A stretch of 64,000 nucleotides of DNA from Henricia sp. BOLD:AAB3569 (Eukaryota > Echinodermata > Asteroidea > Spinulosida > Echinasteridae): contig JBBELK010000397.1 of the NCBI GenBank assembly GCA_037783545.1, positions 992,001 through 1,056,000 of the forward strand, written 5' to 3'. Under the pieces are notes generated by a model, which saw only the letters and a list, made by a program, of their open reading frames with translations, was not told the DNA's origin and did no database searches. The translations under genes were made by a program, and so were the position numbers. Below are positions 12,930 through 23,860 of the stretch, piece by piece (the first letter of the stretch is position 1; the number at the start of each line of letters is the position of its first letter).

Positions 12930-13821
12930 GACCCACCCCTATTTGTGACGGGAATTTGCCCAAAGTGTGGTCTAAATGCCGGCAAATTTGGAGGTCAAGG
13001 AATTTCCCGACAAACTTCAAATTTTGCATGCTCCAAACTCTCTATGTTCCACACTCGTCATAAAAAATTGACAGACTTTCGCCGGGAAATTGCCGATAAA
13101 TTTCAGGATGTAGGGAAAACTTCCTGCATACTCCGAAGACCGTGGCTGTCTGTGCGCGTGAGCGGTCCTTTGGACGGCCGTTGACCCACCCCTGTTTGTG
13201 ACGGGAATTTGCCCAAAGTGTGGTCTAAATGCCGGCAAATTTGGAGGTCAAGGTATTTCCCGACAAACTTGAAATTTTGCATGCTCCAAACTCTCTATGT
13301 TCCACACTCGTCATCAAAAATTGACAGACTTTCGCCGGGAAATTGCCGATAAATTTCAGGATGTAGGGAAAACTTCCTGCCTACTCCGAAGACCGTGGCT
13401 GTCTGTGCGCGTGAGCGGTCCTTTGGACGGCCGTTGACCCACCCCTGTTTGTGACGGGAATTTGCCCAAAGTGTGGTCTAAATGCCGGCAAATTTGGAGG
13501 TCAAGGAATTTCCCGACAAACTTCAAATTTTGCATGCTCCAAACTCTCTATGTTCCACACTCGTCATAAAAAAATTGACAGACTTTCGCCGGGAAATTGC
13601 CGATAAATTTCAGGATGTAGGGAAAACTTCCTGCATACTCCGAAGACCGTGGCTGTCTGTGCGCGTGAGCGGTCCTTTGGACGGCCGTTGACCCACCCCT
13701 GTTTGTGACGGGAATTTGCCCAAAGTGTGGTCTAAATGCCGGCAAATTTGGACGTCAAGGAATTTCCCGACAAACTTGAAATTTTGCATGCTCCAAACTC
13801 TCTACGTTCCACACTCGTCAT

Positions 13822-13949
13822 AGTCTTGGCCCAAGACTACTCTAGTCGATATTGGTTTGTGTACGCGTTGGCCATATAGTGCGCCCTCTTGCAGCACTAA
13901 CGGACCAGTCTTTGCTCACTAGAGTAGTCTTGGGAATTTCTCCCGGAAG
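13822..13949 (+). repeat. Left terminal inverted repeat, copy 1
   Basis: These 128 bp are the exact reverse complement of 14512-14639 by direct reading. The outermost 17 bp form a palindrome around one base (AGTCTTGG, C, CCAAGACT), extended to 19 bp by the flanking T and A. Within the TIR, CCCAAGACTACTCTAGT at 13830-13846 pairs perfectly with ACTAGAGTAGTCTTGGG at 13918-13934 across a 71-bp loop. Each TIR is therefore itself shaped like a miniature inverted-repeat element of about 105 bp. Confidence 0.93.
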
Positions 13950-13991
13950 GTTTAACTTTTTCTTTGTTTTTGCCTAGGCTTTCCTAGGGAA

Positions 13992-14250
13992 CCAATCAGC
14001 GAGTGACCCAAATACAGCAGAGCGTTGGAATGCAGCGAGCGACCCAAATACAGCGCGTCGACCGCAGAGCGTGACCCAAATACAGCGCGTCGACCGCAGA
14101 GCGTGACCCAAATACAGCGCGTCGACCGCAGAGCGTGACCCAAATACAGCGCGTCGACCGCAGAGCGTGACCCAAATACACCGCGTCGACCGCAGAGCGT
14201 GACCCAAATACACCGCGTGCACGCGCTTCGAATGGTTTGAAAAATATAAG
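13992..14250 (+). promoter_or_regulatory. Promoter-like arrangement in element copy 1: CCAAT box, 32-bp array, TATA-like box
   Basis: CCAAT at 13992-13996 lies in AACCAATCAGCG, a good match to the known NF-Y consensus. TATAAG at 14245-14250 is followed at 14274 by an ATG that opens only a 12-codon frame. Equivalent CCAAT/TATAAG starts are 31504/31725, 34071/34228, 36068/36321 and 51055/51212 in the other copies. The order matches a rightward RNA polymerase II promoter, with the 32-bp array as a possible upstream element. Both motifs are short, so activity is inference only. Confidence 0.35.
14005..14218. repeat. 32-bp minisatellite in element copy 1, five full units
   Basis: TGACCCAAATACA recurs with G positions 14041, 14073, 14105, 14137, 14169 and 14201, which is exactly 32 bp apart. 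A diverged first unit starts at 14005 and is 36 bp long; the last is cut after CACCGCGT. Units carry GCGTCGACCGCAGAGCG between the TGACCC blocks. The last two occurrences read TACACC where the earlier ones read TACAGC. The array lies between the CCAAT box and the TATA-like box. Confidence 0.95.
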
Positions 14251-14324
14251 GCGGCTTACAAGAATCATCGAACATGACCGTTTTATCGTTGCTAATATTT
14301 TCGGTGACATAAGTTTCTTGGCAA

Positions 14325-14510
14325 ATGTTGCGAATATATTTACGAACATGTTTGCAAAGGCGTATGACATCGCAAAATACTTTTGTTTATGAAGATAATT
14401 GCGACATTGCAAATATTTGCAAAGATATCTGTGATATGCCATGTCCCTTGTGTGCCATCATAAAACCCTCTGCAGCTATTTACATAAAACGGTACCGCCC
14501 CCAATGCTGA
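14325..14510 (+). other. 61-codon open frame in the element core, unrecognised, probably not a gene
   Basis: An ATG-started frame ends in TGA one base before the right TIR. It is open in all five copies (also 31805-31990, 34308-34493, 36401-36586 and 51292-51477). It holds seven cysteines (residues 9, 26, 32, 36, 40, 43, 61) and has no signal peptide or domain that I know. Two base changes separate copies 3 and 5 from the rest within it: one is silent (ACT to ACA) and one changes Arg7 to Gln. Two changes are too few to show selection. With no transposase signature and a length within chance expectation, coding is doubtful. Confidence 0.15.
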
Positions 14511-14511
14511 A

Positions 14512-14639
14512 CTTCCGGGAGAAATTCCCAAGACTACTCTAGTGAGCAAAGACTGGTCCGTTAGTGCTGCAAGAGGGCGCACTATATGGCCAACGCGTAC
14601 ACAAACCAATATCGACTAGAGTAGTCTTGGGCCAAGACT
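14512..14639 (-). repeat. Right terminal inverted repeat, copy 1
   Basis: Reverse complement of the left TIR over all 128 bp. Homology stops sharply inside: the left TIR continues GTTTAAC and the right TIR, read inward, continues TTCAGCA. The nested 17-bp inverted repeat is present here in mirror orientation. Confidence 0.93.
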
Positions 14640-16289
14640 ACACTCGTCATAAAAAATTGACAGACTTTCGCCGGGAAATTGCCGATAAATTTCAGGATGT
14701 AGGGAAAACTTCCTGCATACTCCAAAGACCGTGGCTGTCTGTGCGCGTGAGCGGTCCTTTGGACGGCCGTTGACCCACCCCTGTTTGTGACGGGAATTTG
14801 CCCAAAGTGTGGTCTAAATGCCGGCAAATTTGGAGGTCAAGGAATTTCCCGACAAACTTGAAATTTTGCATGCTCTAAACTCTCTATGTTCCACACTCGT
14901 CATAAAAAATTGACAGACTTTCGCCGGGAAATTGCCGATCAATTTCAGGATGTAGGGAAAACTTCCTGCATACTCCGAAGACCGTGGCTGTCTGTGCGCG
15001 TGAGCGGTCCTTTTGACGGCCGTTGACCCACCCCTGTTTGTGACGGGAATTTGCCCAAAGTGTGGTCTAAATGCCGGCAAATTTGGAGGTCAAGGAATTT
15101 CCCGACAAACTTCAAATTTTGCATGCTCCAAACTCTCTATGTTCCACACTCGTCATAAAAAATTGACAGACTTTCGCCGGGAAATTGCCGATAAATTTCA
15201 GGATGTAGGGAAAACTTCCTGCATACTCCGAAGACCGTGGCTGTCTGTGCGCGTGAGCGGTCCTTCGGACGGCCGTTGACCCACCCCTGTTTGTGACGGG
15301 AATTTGCCCAAAGTGTGGTCTAAATGCCGGCAAATTTGGAGGTCAAGGAATTTCCCGACAAACTTCAAATTTTGCATGCTCCAAACTCTCTATGTTCCAC
15401 ACTCGTCATAAAAAATTGACAGACTTTCGCCGGGAAATTGCCGATAAATTTCAGGATGTAGGGAAAACTTCCTGCATACTCCGAAGACCGTGGCTGTCTG
15501 TGCGCGTGAGCGGTCCTTTTGACGGCCGTTGACCCACCCCTGTTTGTGACGGGAATTTGCCCAAAGTGTGGTCTAAATGCCGGCAAATTTGGAGGTCAAG
15601 GAATTTCCCGACAAACTTCAAATTTTGCATGCTCCACACTCTCTATGTTCCACACTCGTCATAAAAAATTGACAGACTTTCGCCGGGAAATTGCCGATAA
15701 ATTTCAGGATGTAGGGAAAACTTCCTGCATACTCCAAAGACCGTGGCTGTCTGTGCGCGTGAGCGGTCCTTTGGACGGCCGTTGACCCACCCCTGTTTGT
15801 GACGGGAATTTGCCCAAAGTGTGGTCTAAATGCCGGCAAATTTGGAGGTCAAGGAATTTCCTCAAAAACTTCAAATTTGGCATGCTCCAAACTCTCTATG
15901 TTCCACACTCGTCATAAAAAATTGACAGACTTTCGCCGGGAAATTGCCGATAAATTTCAGGATGTAGGGAAAACTTCCTGCATACTCCGAAGACCGTGGC
16001 TGTCTGTGCGCGTGAGCGGTCCTTTGGACGGCCGTTGACCCACCCATGTTTGTGACGAGAATTTGCCCAAAGTGTGGTCTAAATGCCGGCAAATTTGGAG
16101 GTCAAGGAATTTCCCGACAAACTTCAAATTTTGCATGCTCCAAACTCTCTATGTTCCACACTCGTCATAAAAAATTGACAGACTTTCGCCGGGAAATTGC
16201 CGATAAATTTCAGGATGTAGGGAAAACTTCCTGCATACTCCGAAGACCGTGGCTGTCTGTGCGCGTGAGCGGTCCTTTGGACGGCCGTT

Positions 16290-17807
16290 GACCCACCCCT
16301 GTTTGTGACGGGAATTTTCCCAAAGTGTGGTCTAAATGCCGGCAAATTTGGAGGTCAAGGAATTTCCCGACAAACTTCACATTTTGCATGCTCCAAACTC
16401 TCTATGTTCCACACTCGTCATAAAAAATTGACAGACTTTCGCCGGGAAATTGCCGATAAATTTCAGGATGTAGGGAAAACTTCCTGCCTACTCCTAAGAC
16501 CGTGGCTGTCTGTGCGCGTGAGCGGTCCTTTGGACGGCCGTTGACACACCCCTGTTTGTGACGGGAATTTGCCCAAAGTGTGGTCTAAATGCCGGCAAAT
16601 TTGGAGGTCAAGGAATTTCCGGAAAAACTTCAAATTTTGCATGCTCCAAACTCTCTATGTTCCACACTCGTCATAACAAATTGACAGACTTTCGCCGGGA
16701 ATTTGCCGATAAATTTCAGGATGTAGGGAAAACTTCCTGCATACTCCGAAGACCGTGGCTGTCTGTGCGCGTGAGCGGTCCTTTGGACAGCCGTTGACCC
16801 ACCCCTGTTTGTGACGGGAATTTGCCCAAAGTGTGGTCTAAATGCCGGCAAATTTGGAGGTCAAGGAATTTCCCGAAAAACTTGAAATTTTGCATGCTCC
16901 AAACTCTCTATGTTCCACACTCGTCATAACAAATTGACAGACTTTCGCCGGGAAATTGCCGATAAATTTCAGGATGTAGGGAAAACTTCCTGCCTACTCC
17001 GAAGACCGTGGCTGTCTGTGCGCGTGAGCGGTCCTTTGGACGGCCGTTGACCCACCCCTGTTTGTGACGGGAATTTGCCCAAAGTGTGGTCTAAATGCCG
17101 GCAAATTTGGAGGTCAAGGAATTTCCCGACAAACTTCAAATTTTGCATGCTCCAAACTCTCTATGTTCCACACTCGTCATAAAAAATTGACAGACTTTCG
17201 CCGGGAAATTGCCGATAAATTTCAGGATGTAGGGAAAACTTCCTGCCTACTCCTAAGACCGTGGCTGTCTGTGCGCGTGAGCGGTCCTTTGGACGGCCGT
17301 TGACACACCCCTGTTTGTGACGGGAATTTGCCCAAAGTGTGGTCTAAATGCCGGCAAATTTGGAGGTCAAGGAATTTCCGGAAAAACTTCAAATTTTGCA
17401 TGCTCCAAACTCTCTATGTTCCACACTCGTCATAACAAATTGACAGACTTTCGCCGGGAATTTGCCGATAAATTTCAGGATGTAGGGAAAACTTCCTGCA
17501 TACTCCGAAGACCGTGGCTGTCTGTGCGCGTGAGCGGTCCTTTGGACAGCCGTTGACCCACCCCTGTTTGTGACGGGAATTTGCCCAAAGTGTGGTCTAA
17601 ATGCCGGCAAATTTGGAGGTCAAGGAATTTCCCGAAAAACTTGAAATTTTGCATGCTCCAAACTCTCTATGTTCCACACTCGTCATAACAAATTGACAGA
17701 CTTTCGCCGGGAAATTGCCGATAAATTTCAGGATGTAGGGAAAACTTCCTGCCTACTCCGAAGACCGTGGCTGTCTGTGCGCGTGAGCGGTCCTTTGGAC
17801 GGCCGTT
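16290..17807. repeat. Higher-order repeat: two 3-monomer units of 759 bp
   Basis: Units 16290-17048 and 17049-17807 share the order CCTACTCCTAAG monomer, CCGGAAAAACTTCAAA monomer with GGGAATTTGCCG and GACAGCC, then GAAAAACTTGAAA monomer with CATAACAAA. The first unit differs by GGAATTTTCCC and ACTTCACATTT. Confidence 0.8.
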
Positions 17808-18060
17808 GACCCACCCCTGTTTGTGACGGGAATTTGCCCAAAGTGTGGTCTAAATGCCGGCAAATTTGGAGGTCAAGGAATTTCCCGACAAACTTCAAAT
17901 TTTGCATGCTCCAAACTCTCTATGTTCCACACTCGTCATAAAAAATTGACAGACTTTCGCCGGGAAATTGCCGATAAATTTCAGGATGTAGGGAAAACTT
18001 CCTGCCTACTCCGAAGACCGTGGCTGTCTGTGCGCGTGAGCGGTCCTTTGGACGGCCGTT

Positions 18061-20082
18061 GACACACCCCTGTTTGTGACGGGAATTTGCCCAAAGTGTG
18101 GTCTAAATGCCGGCAAATTTGGAGGTCAAGGAATTTCCGGGAAAACTTGAAATTTTGCATGCTCCAAACTCTATGTTCCACACTCGTCATAACAAATTGA
18201 CAGACTTTCGCCTGGAATTTGCCGATAAATTTCAGGATGTAGGGAAAACTTCCTGCATACTCCGAAGACCGTGGCTGTCTGTGCGCGTGAGCGGTCCTTT
18301 GGACAGCCGTTGACCCACCCCTGTTTGTGACGGGAATTTGCCCAAAGTGTGGTCTATATGCCGGCAAATTTGGAGGTCAAGGAATTTCCCGAAAAACTTG
18401 ACATTTTGCATGCTCCAAACTCTCTATGTTCCACACTCGTCATAACAAATTGACAGACTTTCGCCTGGAATTTGCCGATAAATTTCAGGATGTAGGGAAA
18501 ACTTCCTGCCTACTCCAAAGACCGTGGCTGTCTGTGCGCGTGAGCGGTCCTTTGGACGGCTGTTGACCCACCCCTGTTTGTGACGGGAATTTGCCCAAAG
18601 TGTGGTCTAAATGCCGGCAAATTTGGAGGTCAAGGAATTTCCGGAAAAACTTGAAATTTTGCATGCTCCAAACTCTCTATGTTCCACACTCGTCATAAAA
18701 AATTGACAGACTTTCGCCGGGAAATTGCCGATAAATTTCAGGATGTAGGGAAAACTTCCTGCATACTCCGAAGACCGTGGCTGTCTGTGCGCGTGAGCGG
18801 TCCTTTGGACGGCCGTTGACCCACCCCTGTTTGTGACGGGAATTTGCCCAAAGTGTGGTCTAAATGCCGGCAAATTTTGAGGTCAAGGAATTTCCCGAAA
18901 AACTTGACATTTTGCATGCTCCAAACTCTCTATGTTCCACACTCGTCATAACAAATTGACAGACTTTCGCCTGGAATTTGCCGATAAATTTCAGGATGTA
19001 GGGAAAACTTCCTGCCTACTCCGAAGACCGTGGCTGTCTGTGCGCGTGAGCGGTCCTTTGGACGGCCGTTGACCCACCCCTGTTTGTGACGGGAATTTGC
19101 CCAAAGTGTGGTCTAAATGCCGGCAAATTTGGAGGTCAAGGAATTTCCGGAAAAACTTGAAATTTTGCATGCTCCAAACTCTCTATGTTCCACACTCGTC
19201 ATAAAAAATTGACAGACTTTCGCCGGGAAATTGCCGATAAATTTCAGGATGTAGGGAAAACTTCTGGCCTACTCCGAAGACCGTGGCTGTCTGTGCGCGT
19301 GAGCGGTCCTTTGGACGGCCGTTGACCCACCCCTGTTTGTGACGGGAATTTGCCCAAAGTGTGGTCTAAATGCCGGCAAATTTGGAGGTCAAGGAATTTC
19401 CCGAAAAACTTCAAATTTTGCATGCTCCAAACTCTCTATGTTCCACACTCGTCATAAAAAATTGACAGACTTTCGCCGGGAAATTGCCGATAAATTTCAG
19501 GATGTAGGGAAAACTTCCTGCATACTCCGAAGACCGTGGCTGTCTGTGCGCGTGAGCGGTCCTTTGGACGGCCGTTGACCCACCCCTGTTTGTGACGGGA
19601 ATTTGCCCAAAGTGTGGTCTAAATGCCGGCAAATTTGGAGGTCAAGGAATTTCCTCAAAAACTTCAAATTTGGCATGCTCCAAACTCTCTATGTTCCACA
19701 CTCGTCATAAAAAATTGACAGACTTTCGCCGGAAAATTGCCGATAAATTTCAGGATGTAGGGAAAACTTCCTGCATACTCCGAAGACCGTGGCTGTCTGT
19801 GCGCGTGAGCGGTCCTTTGGACGGCCGTTGACCCACCCATGTTTGTGACGAGAATTTGCCCAACGTGTGGTCTAAATGCCGGCAAATTTGGAGGTCAAGG
19901 AATTTCCCGACAAACTTCAAATTTTGCATGCTCCAAACTCTCTATGTTCCACACTCGTCATAAAAAATTGACAGACTTTCGCCGGGAAATTGCCGATAAA
20001 TTTCAGGATGTAGGGAAAACTTCCTGCCTACTCCTAAGACCGTGGCTGTCTGTGCGCGTGAGCGGTCCTTTGGACGGCCGTT
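18061..20082. repeat. Eight-monomer relative of the 2275-bp higher-order repeat
   Basis: This tract lines up with 54522-56796 at an offset of 36,461. Shared markers are a 2-bp deletion (CCAAACTCTATGTT), GTCTATATGCC, AAATTTTGAGG, TTCCTCAAAAACTTC, CGGAAAATTGCC and CCCATGTTTGTGACGAG. It has eight monomers where the right-hand units have nine. Its last monomer (19830-20082) joins the left part of the eighth type to the right part of the ninth type (CCTACTCCTAAG). Confidence 0.8.
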
Positions 20083-20335
20083 GACACACCCCTGTTTGTG
20101 ACGGGAATTTGCCCAAAGTGTGGTCTAAATGCCGGCAAATTTGGAGGTCAAGGAATTTCCCGAAAAACTTGAAATTTTGCATGCTCCAAACTCTCTATGT
20201 TCCACACTCGTCATAAAAAATTGACAGACTTTCGCCGGGAAATTGCCGATAAATTTCAGGATGTAGGGAAAACTTCCTGCATACTCCGAAGACCGTGGCT
20301 GTCTGTGCGCGTGAGCGGTCCTTTGGACGGCCGTT

Positions 20336-22359
20336 GACCCACCCCTGTTTGTGACGGGAATTTGCCCAAAGTGTGGTCTAAATGCCGGCAAATTTGGAGG
20401 TCAAGGAATTTCCCGAAAAACTTGAAATTTTGCATGCTCCAAACTCTCTATGTTCCACACTCGTCATAAAAAATTGACAGACTTTCGCCGGGAAATTGCC
20501 GATAATTTTCAGGATGTAGGGAAAACTTCCTGCATACTCCGAAGACCGTGGCTGTCTGTGCGCGTGAGCGGTCCTTTGGACAGCCGTTGACCCACCCCTG
20601 TTTGTGACGGGAATTTGCCCAAAGTGTGGTCTAAATGCCGGCAAATTTGGAGGTCAAGGAATTTCCCGAAAAACTTGAAATTTTGCATGCTCCAAACTCT
20701 CTATGTTCCACACTCGTCATAACAAATTGACAGACTTTCGCCGGGAAATTGCCGATAAATTTCAGGATGTAGGGAAAACTTCCTGCCTACTCCGAAGACC
20801 GTGGCTGTCTGTGCGCGTGAGCGGTCCTTTGGACGGCCGTTGACCCACCCCTGTTTGTGACGGGAATTTGCCCAAAGTGTGGTCTAAATGCCGGCAAATT
20901 TGGAGGTCAAGGAATTTCCCGACAAACTTCAAATTTTGCATGCTCCAAACTCTCTATGTTCCACACTCGTCATAAAAAATTGACAGACTTTCGCCGGGAA
21001 ATTGCCGATAAATTTCAGGATGTAGGGAAAACTTCCTGCCTACTCCGAAGACCGTGGCTGTCTGTGCGCGTGAGCGGTCCTTTGGACGGCCGTTGACACA
21101 CCCCTGTTTGTGACGGGAATTTGCCCAAAGTGTGGTCTAAATGCCGGCAAATTTGGAGGTCAAGGAATTTCCGGGAAAACTTCAAATTTTGCATGCTCCA
21201 AACTCTCTATGTTCCACACTCGTCATAACAAATTGACAGACTTTCGCCTGGAATTTGCCGATAAATTTCAGGATGTAGGGAAAACTTCCTGCATACTCCG
21301 AAGACCGTGGCTGTCTGTGCGCGTGAGCGGTCCTTTGGACAGCCGTTGACCCACCCCTGTTTGTGACGGGAATTTGCCCAAAGTGTGGTCTAAATGCCGG
21401 CAAATTTGGAGGTCAAGGAATTTCCCGAAAAACTTGAAATTTTGCATGCTCCAAACTCTCTATGTTCCACACTCGTCATAAAAAATTGACAGACTTTCGC
21501 CGGGAAATTGCCGATAATTTTCAGGATGTAGGGAAAACTTCCTGCATACTCCGAAGACCGTGGCTGTCTGTGCGCGTGAGCGGTCCTTTGGACAGCCGTT
21601 GACCCACCCCTGTTTGTGACGGGAATTTGCCCAAAGTGTGGTCTAAATGCCGGCAAATTTGGAGGTCAAGGAATTTCCCGAAAAACTTGAAATTTTGCAT
21701 GCTCCAAACTCTCTATGTTCCACACTCGTCATAACAAATTGACAGACTTTCGCCGGGAAATTGCCGATAAATTTCAGGATGTAGGGAAAACTTCCTGCCT
21801 ACTCCGAAGACCGTGGCTGTCTGTGCGCGTGAGCGGTCCTTTGGACGGCCGTTGACCCACCCCTGTTTGTGACGGGAATTTGCCCAAAGTGTGGTCTAAA
21901 TGCCGGCAAATTTGGAGGTCAAGGAATTTCCCGACAAACTTCAAATTTTGCATGCTCCAAACTCTCTATGTTCCACACTCGTCATAAAAAATTGACAGAC
22001 TTTCGCCGGGAAATTGCCGATAAATTTCAGGATGTAGGGAAAACTTCCTGCCTACTCCGAAGACCGTGGCTGTCTGTGCGCGTGAGCGGTCCTTTGGACG
22101 GCCGTTGACACACCCCTGTTTGTGACGGGAATTTGCCCAAAGTGTGGTCTAAATGCCGGCAAATTTGGAGGTCAAGGAATTTCCGGGAAAACTTCAAATT
22201 TTGCATGCTCCAAACTCTCTATGTTCCACACTCGTCATAACAAATTGACAGACTTTCGCCTGGAATTTGCCGATAAATTTCAGGATGTAGGGAAAACTTC
22301 CTGCATACTCCGAAGACCGTGGCTGTCTGTGCGCGTGAGCGGTCCTTTGGACAGCCGTT
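20336..22359. repeat. Higher-order repeat: two 4-monomer units of 1012 bp
   Basis: Units 20336-21347 and 21348-22359 share the order: GATAATTTTC monomer with GACAGCC; CATAACAAA monomer with CCTACTCC; GACAAACTTCAAA monomer followed by GACACACC; CCGGGAAAACTTCAAA monomer with CGCCTGGAATTTGCC. Confidence 0.85.
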
Positions 22360-23371
22360 GACCCACCCCTGTTTGTGACGGGAATTTGCCCAAAGTGTGG
22401 TCTAAATGCCGGCAAATTTGGAGGTCAAGGAATTTCCCGAAAAACTTGACATTTTGCATGCTCCAAACTCTCTATGTTCCACACTCGTCATAACAAATTG
22501 ACAGACTTTCGCCTGGAATTTGCCGATAAATTTCAGGATGTAGGGAAAACTTCCTGCCTACTCCGAAGACCGTGGCTGTCTGTGCGCGTGAGCGGTCCTT
22601 TGGACGGCTGTTGACCCACCCCTGTTTGTGACGGGAATTTGCCCAAAGTGTGGTCTAAATGCCGGCAAATTTGGAGGTCAAGGAATTTCCGGAAAAACTT
22701 GAAATTTTGCATGCTCCAAACTCTCTATGTTCCACACTCGTCATAAAAAATTGACAGACTTTCGCCGGGAAATTGCCGATAAATTTCAGGATGTAGGGAA
22801 AGCTTCCTGCCTACTCCTAAGACCGTGGCTGTCTGTGCGCGTGAGCGGTCCTTTGGACGGCCGTTGACACACCCCTGTTTGTGACGGGAATTTGCCCAAA
22901 GTGTGGTCTAAATGCCGGCAAATTTGGAGGTCAAGGAATTTCCGGAAAAACTTGAAATTTTGCATGCTCCAAACTCTCTATGTTCCACACTCGTCATAAA
23001 AAATTGACAGACTTTCGCCGGGAAATTGCCGATAATTTTCAGGATGTAGGGAAAACTTCCTGCATACTCCGAAGACCGTGGCTGTCTGTGCGCGTGAGCG
23101 GTCCTTTGGACAGCCGTTGACCCACCCCTGTTTGTGACGGGAATTTGCCCAAAGTGTTGTCTATATGCCGGCAAATTTGGAGGTCAAGGAATTTCCCGAA
23201 AAACTTGACATTTTGCATGCTCCAAACTCTCTATGTTCCACACTCGTCATAAAAAATTGACAGACTTTTGCCGGGAAATTGCCGATAAATTTCAGGATGT
23301 AGGGAAAACTTCCTGCATACTCCAAAGACCGTGGCTGTCTGTGCGCGTGAGCGGTCCTTTGGACGGCCGTT

Positions 23372-23607
23372 GACGGGAATTTGCCCAAAGTGTGGTCTAA
23401 ATGCCGGCAAATTTGGAGGTCAAGGAATTTCCCGAAAAACTCGAAATTTTGCATGCTCCAAACTCTCTATGTTCCACACTCGTCATAAAAAATTGACAGA
23501 CTTTCGCCGGGAAATTGCCGATAAATTTCAGGATGTAGGGAAAACTTCCTGCATACTCCGAAGACCGTGGCTGTCTGTGCGCGTGAGCGATCCTTTGGAC
23601 GGCCGTT
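23372..23607. repeat. Shortened monomer (236 bp) with a 17-bp deletion
   Basis: The normal GTTGAC-CCACCCCTGTTTGTGAC-GGG has become GTTGACGGG. The lost 17 bp lie between two copies of TGAC, one of which remains, so the deletion has 4-bp microhomology. The same junction is at 40896-41131, 17,524 bp away, and nowhere else that I see. Confidence 0.92.
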
Positions 23608-23860
23608 GACCCACCCCTGTTTGTGACGAGAATTTGCCCAAAGTGTGGTCTAAATGCCGGCAAATTTGGAGGTCAAGGAATTTCCCGACAAACTTCACAT
23701 TTTGCATGCTCCAAACTCTCTATGTTCCACACTCGTCATAAAAAATTGACAGACTTTCGCCGGGAAATTGCCGATAAATTTCAGGATGTAGGGAAAACTT
23801 CCTGCATACTCCGAAGACCGTGGCTGTCTGTGCGCGTGAGCGGTCCTTTGGACAGCCGTT

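Larger units (their letters stand above)
1..13821. repeat. Satellite array segment I, flank type (54 monomers plus 153 bp)
   Basis: Head-to-tail 253-bp monomers, all in the same orientation, run without interruption to the first mobile element. From 154 to 13821 there are 13,668 bp. This fits 54 monomers once six single-A insertions in the A-run (near 3188, 5720, 7748, 9770, 11288 and 13567), one extra G near 3333 and one base deletion near 8860 are counted. Two main kinds alternate: AACTTCAAA with CATAAAAAATTG and TGCATACTCC, and AACTTGAAA with CATCAAAAATTG and TGCCTACTCC. The second kind is a private mark of this segment and of the last 1.6 kb of the window. Nothing else is visible in these 13.8 kb. 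Confidence 0.97.
13822..14639. mobile_element. Non-autonomous TIR element, copy 1 (818 bp)
   Basis: This sequence is unrelated to the satellite. It is bounded by 128-bp inverted repeats and flanked by the direct repeat ACACTCGTCAT at 13811-13821 and 14640-14650. An uninterrupted monomer has this 11-mer once, so the empty site is known exactly. If the outer T and A are counted as element, the TIR is 130 bp and the duplication 9 bp (CACTCGTCA). Long TIRs with a 9-11 bp duplication are typical of the Mutator superfamily; that assignment is inference, since no transposase is encoded. The core is 562 bp with a 32-bp minisatellite (five full units), a CCAAT box, a TATA-like box and one 61-codon frame. 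Left-flank marker is CTACGTTCC; right-flank marker is CAGGATGTAGGG followed by CTCCAAAG. As far as I compared them it is identical to copy 4. Confidence 0.93.
13822..17560. repeat. Segmental duplication R, member 1 (element copy 1 and its right flank)
   Basis: This tract matches 35898 to about 39885, first at an offset of 22,076 and then, beyond about 15.8 kb, at 22,329, because the second tract has one extra monomer with GCTCCACACTC. Shared rare markers in order are GCTCTAAACTC, GCCGATCAATTTC, TCCTTCGGACGG, TTCCTCAAAAACTTC and CCCATGTTTGTGACGAG. The right end is approximate; beyond about 17.56 kb the monomer types no longer agree. Confidence 0.8.

Noticed and set aside
13996..14442. 148-codon reverse frame through element copy 1, and overlapping 107- and 82-codon reverse frames
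   Set aside because: The 32-bp unit has no stop in any of the three reverse frames, so all three stay open together, and length changes with unit number (116 to 152 codons between copies). This is a property of the minisatellite, not a protein.
13822..14639. Bacterial insertion sequence, SINE or retroelement
   Set aside because: There is no transposase, reverse transcriptase, poly-A tail or long terminal repeat, and no convincing polymerase III A and B boxes. Perfect TIRs with a target duplication fit a non-autonomous DNA transposon.
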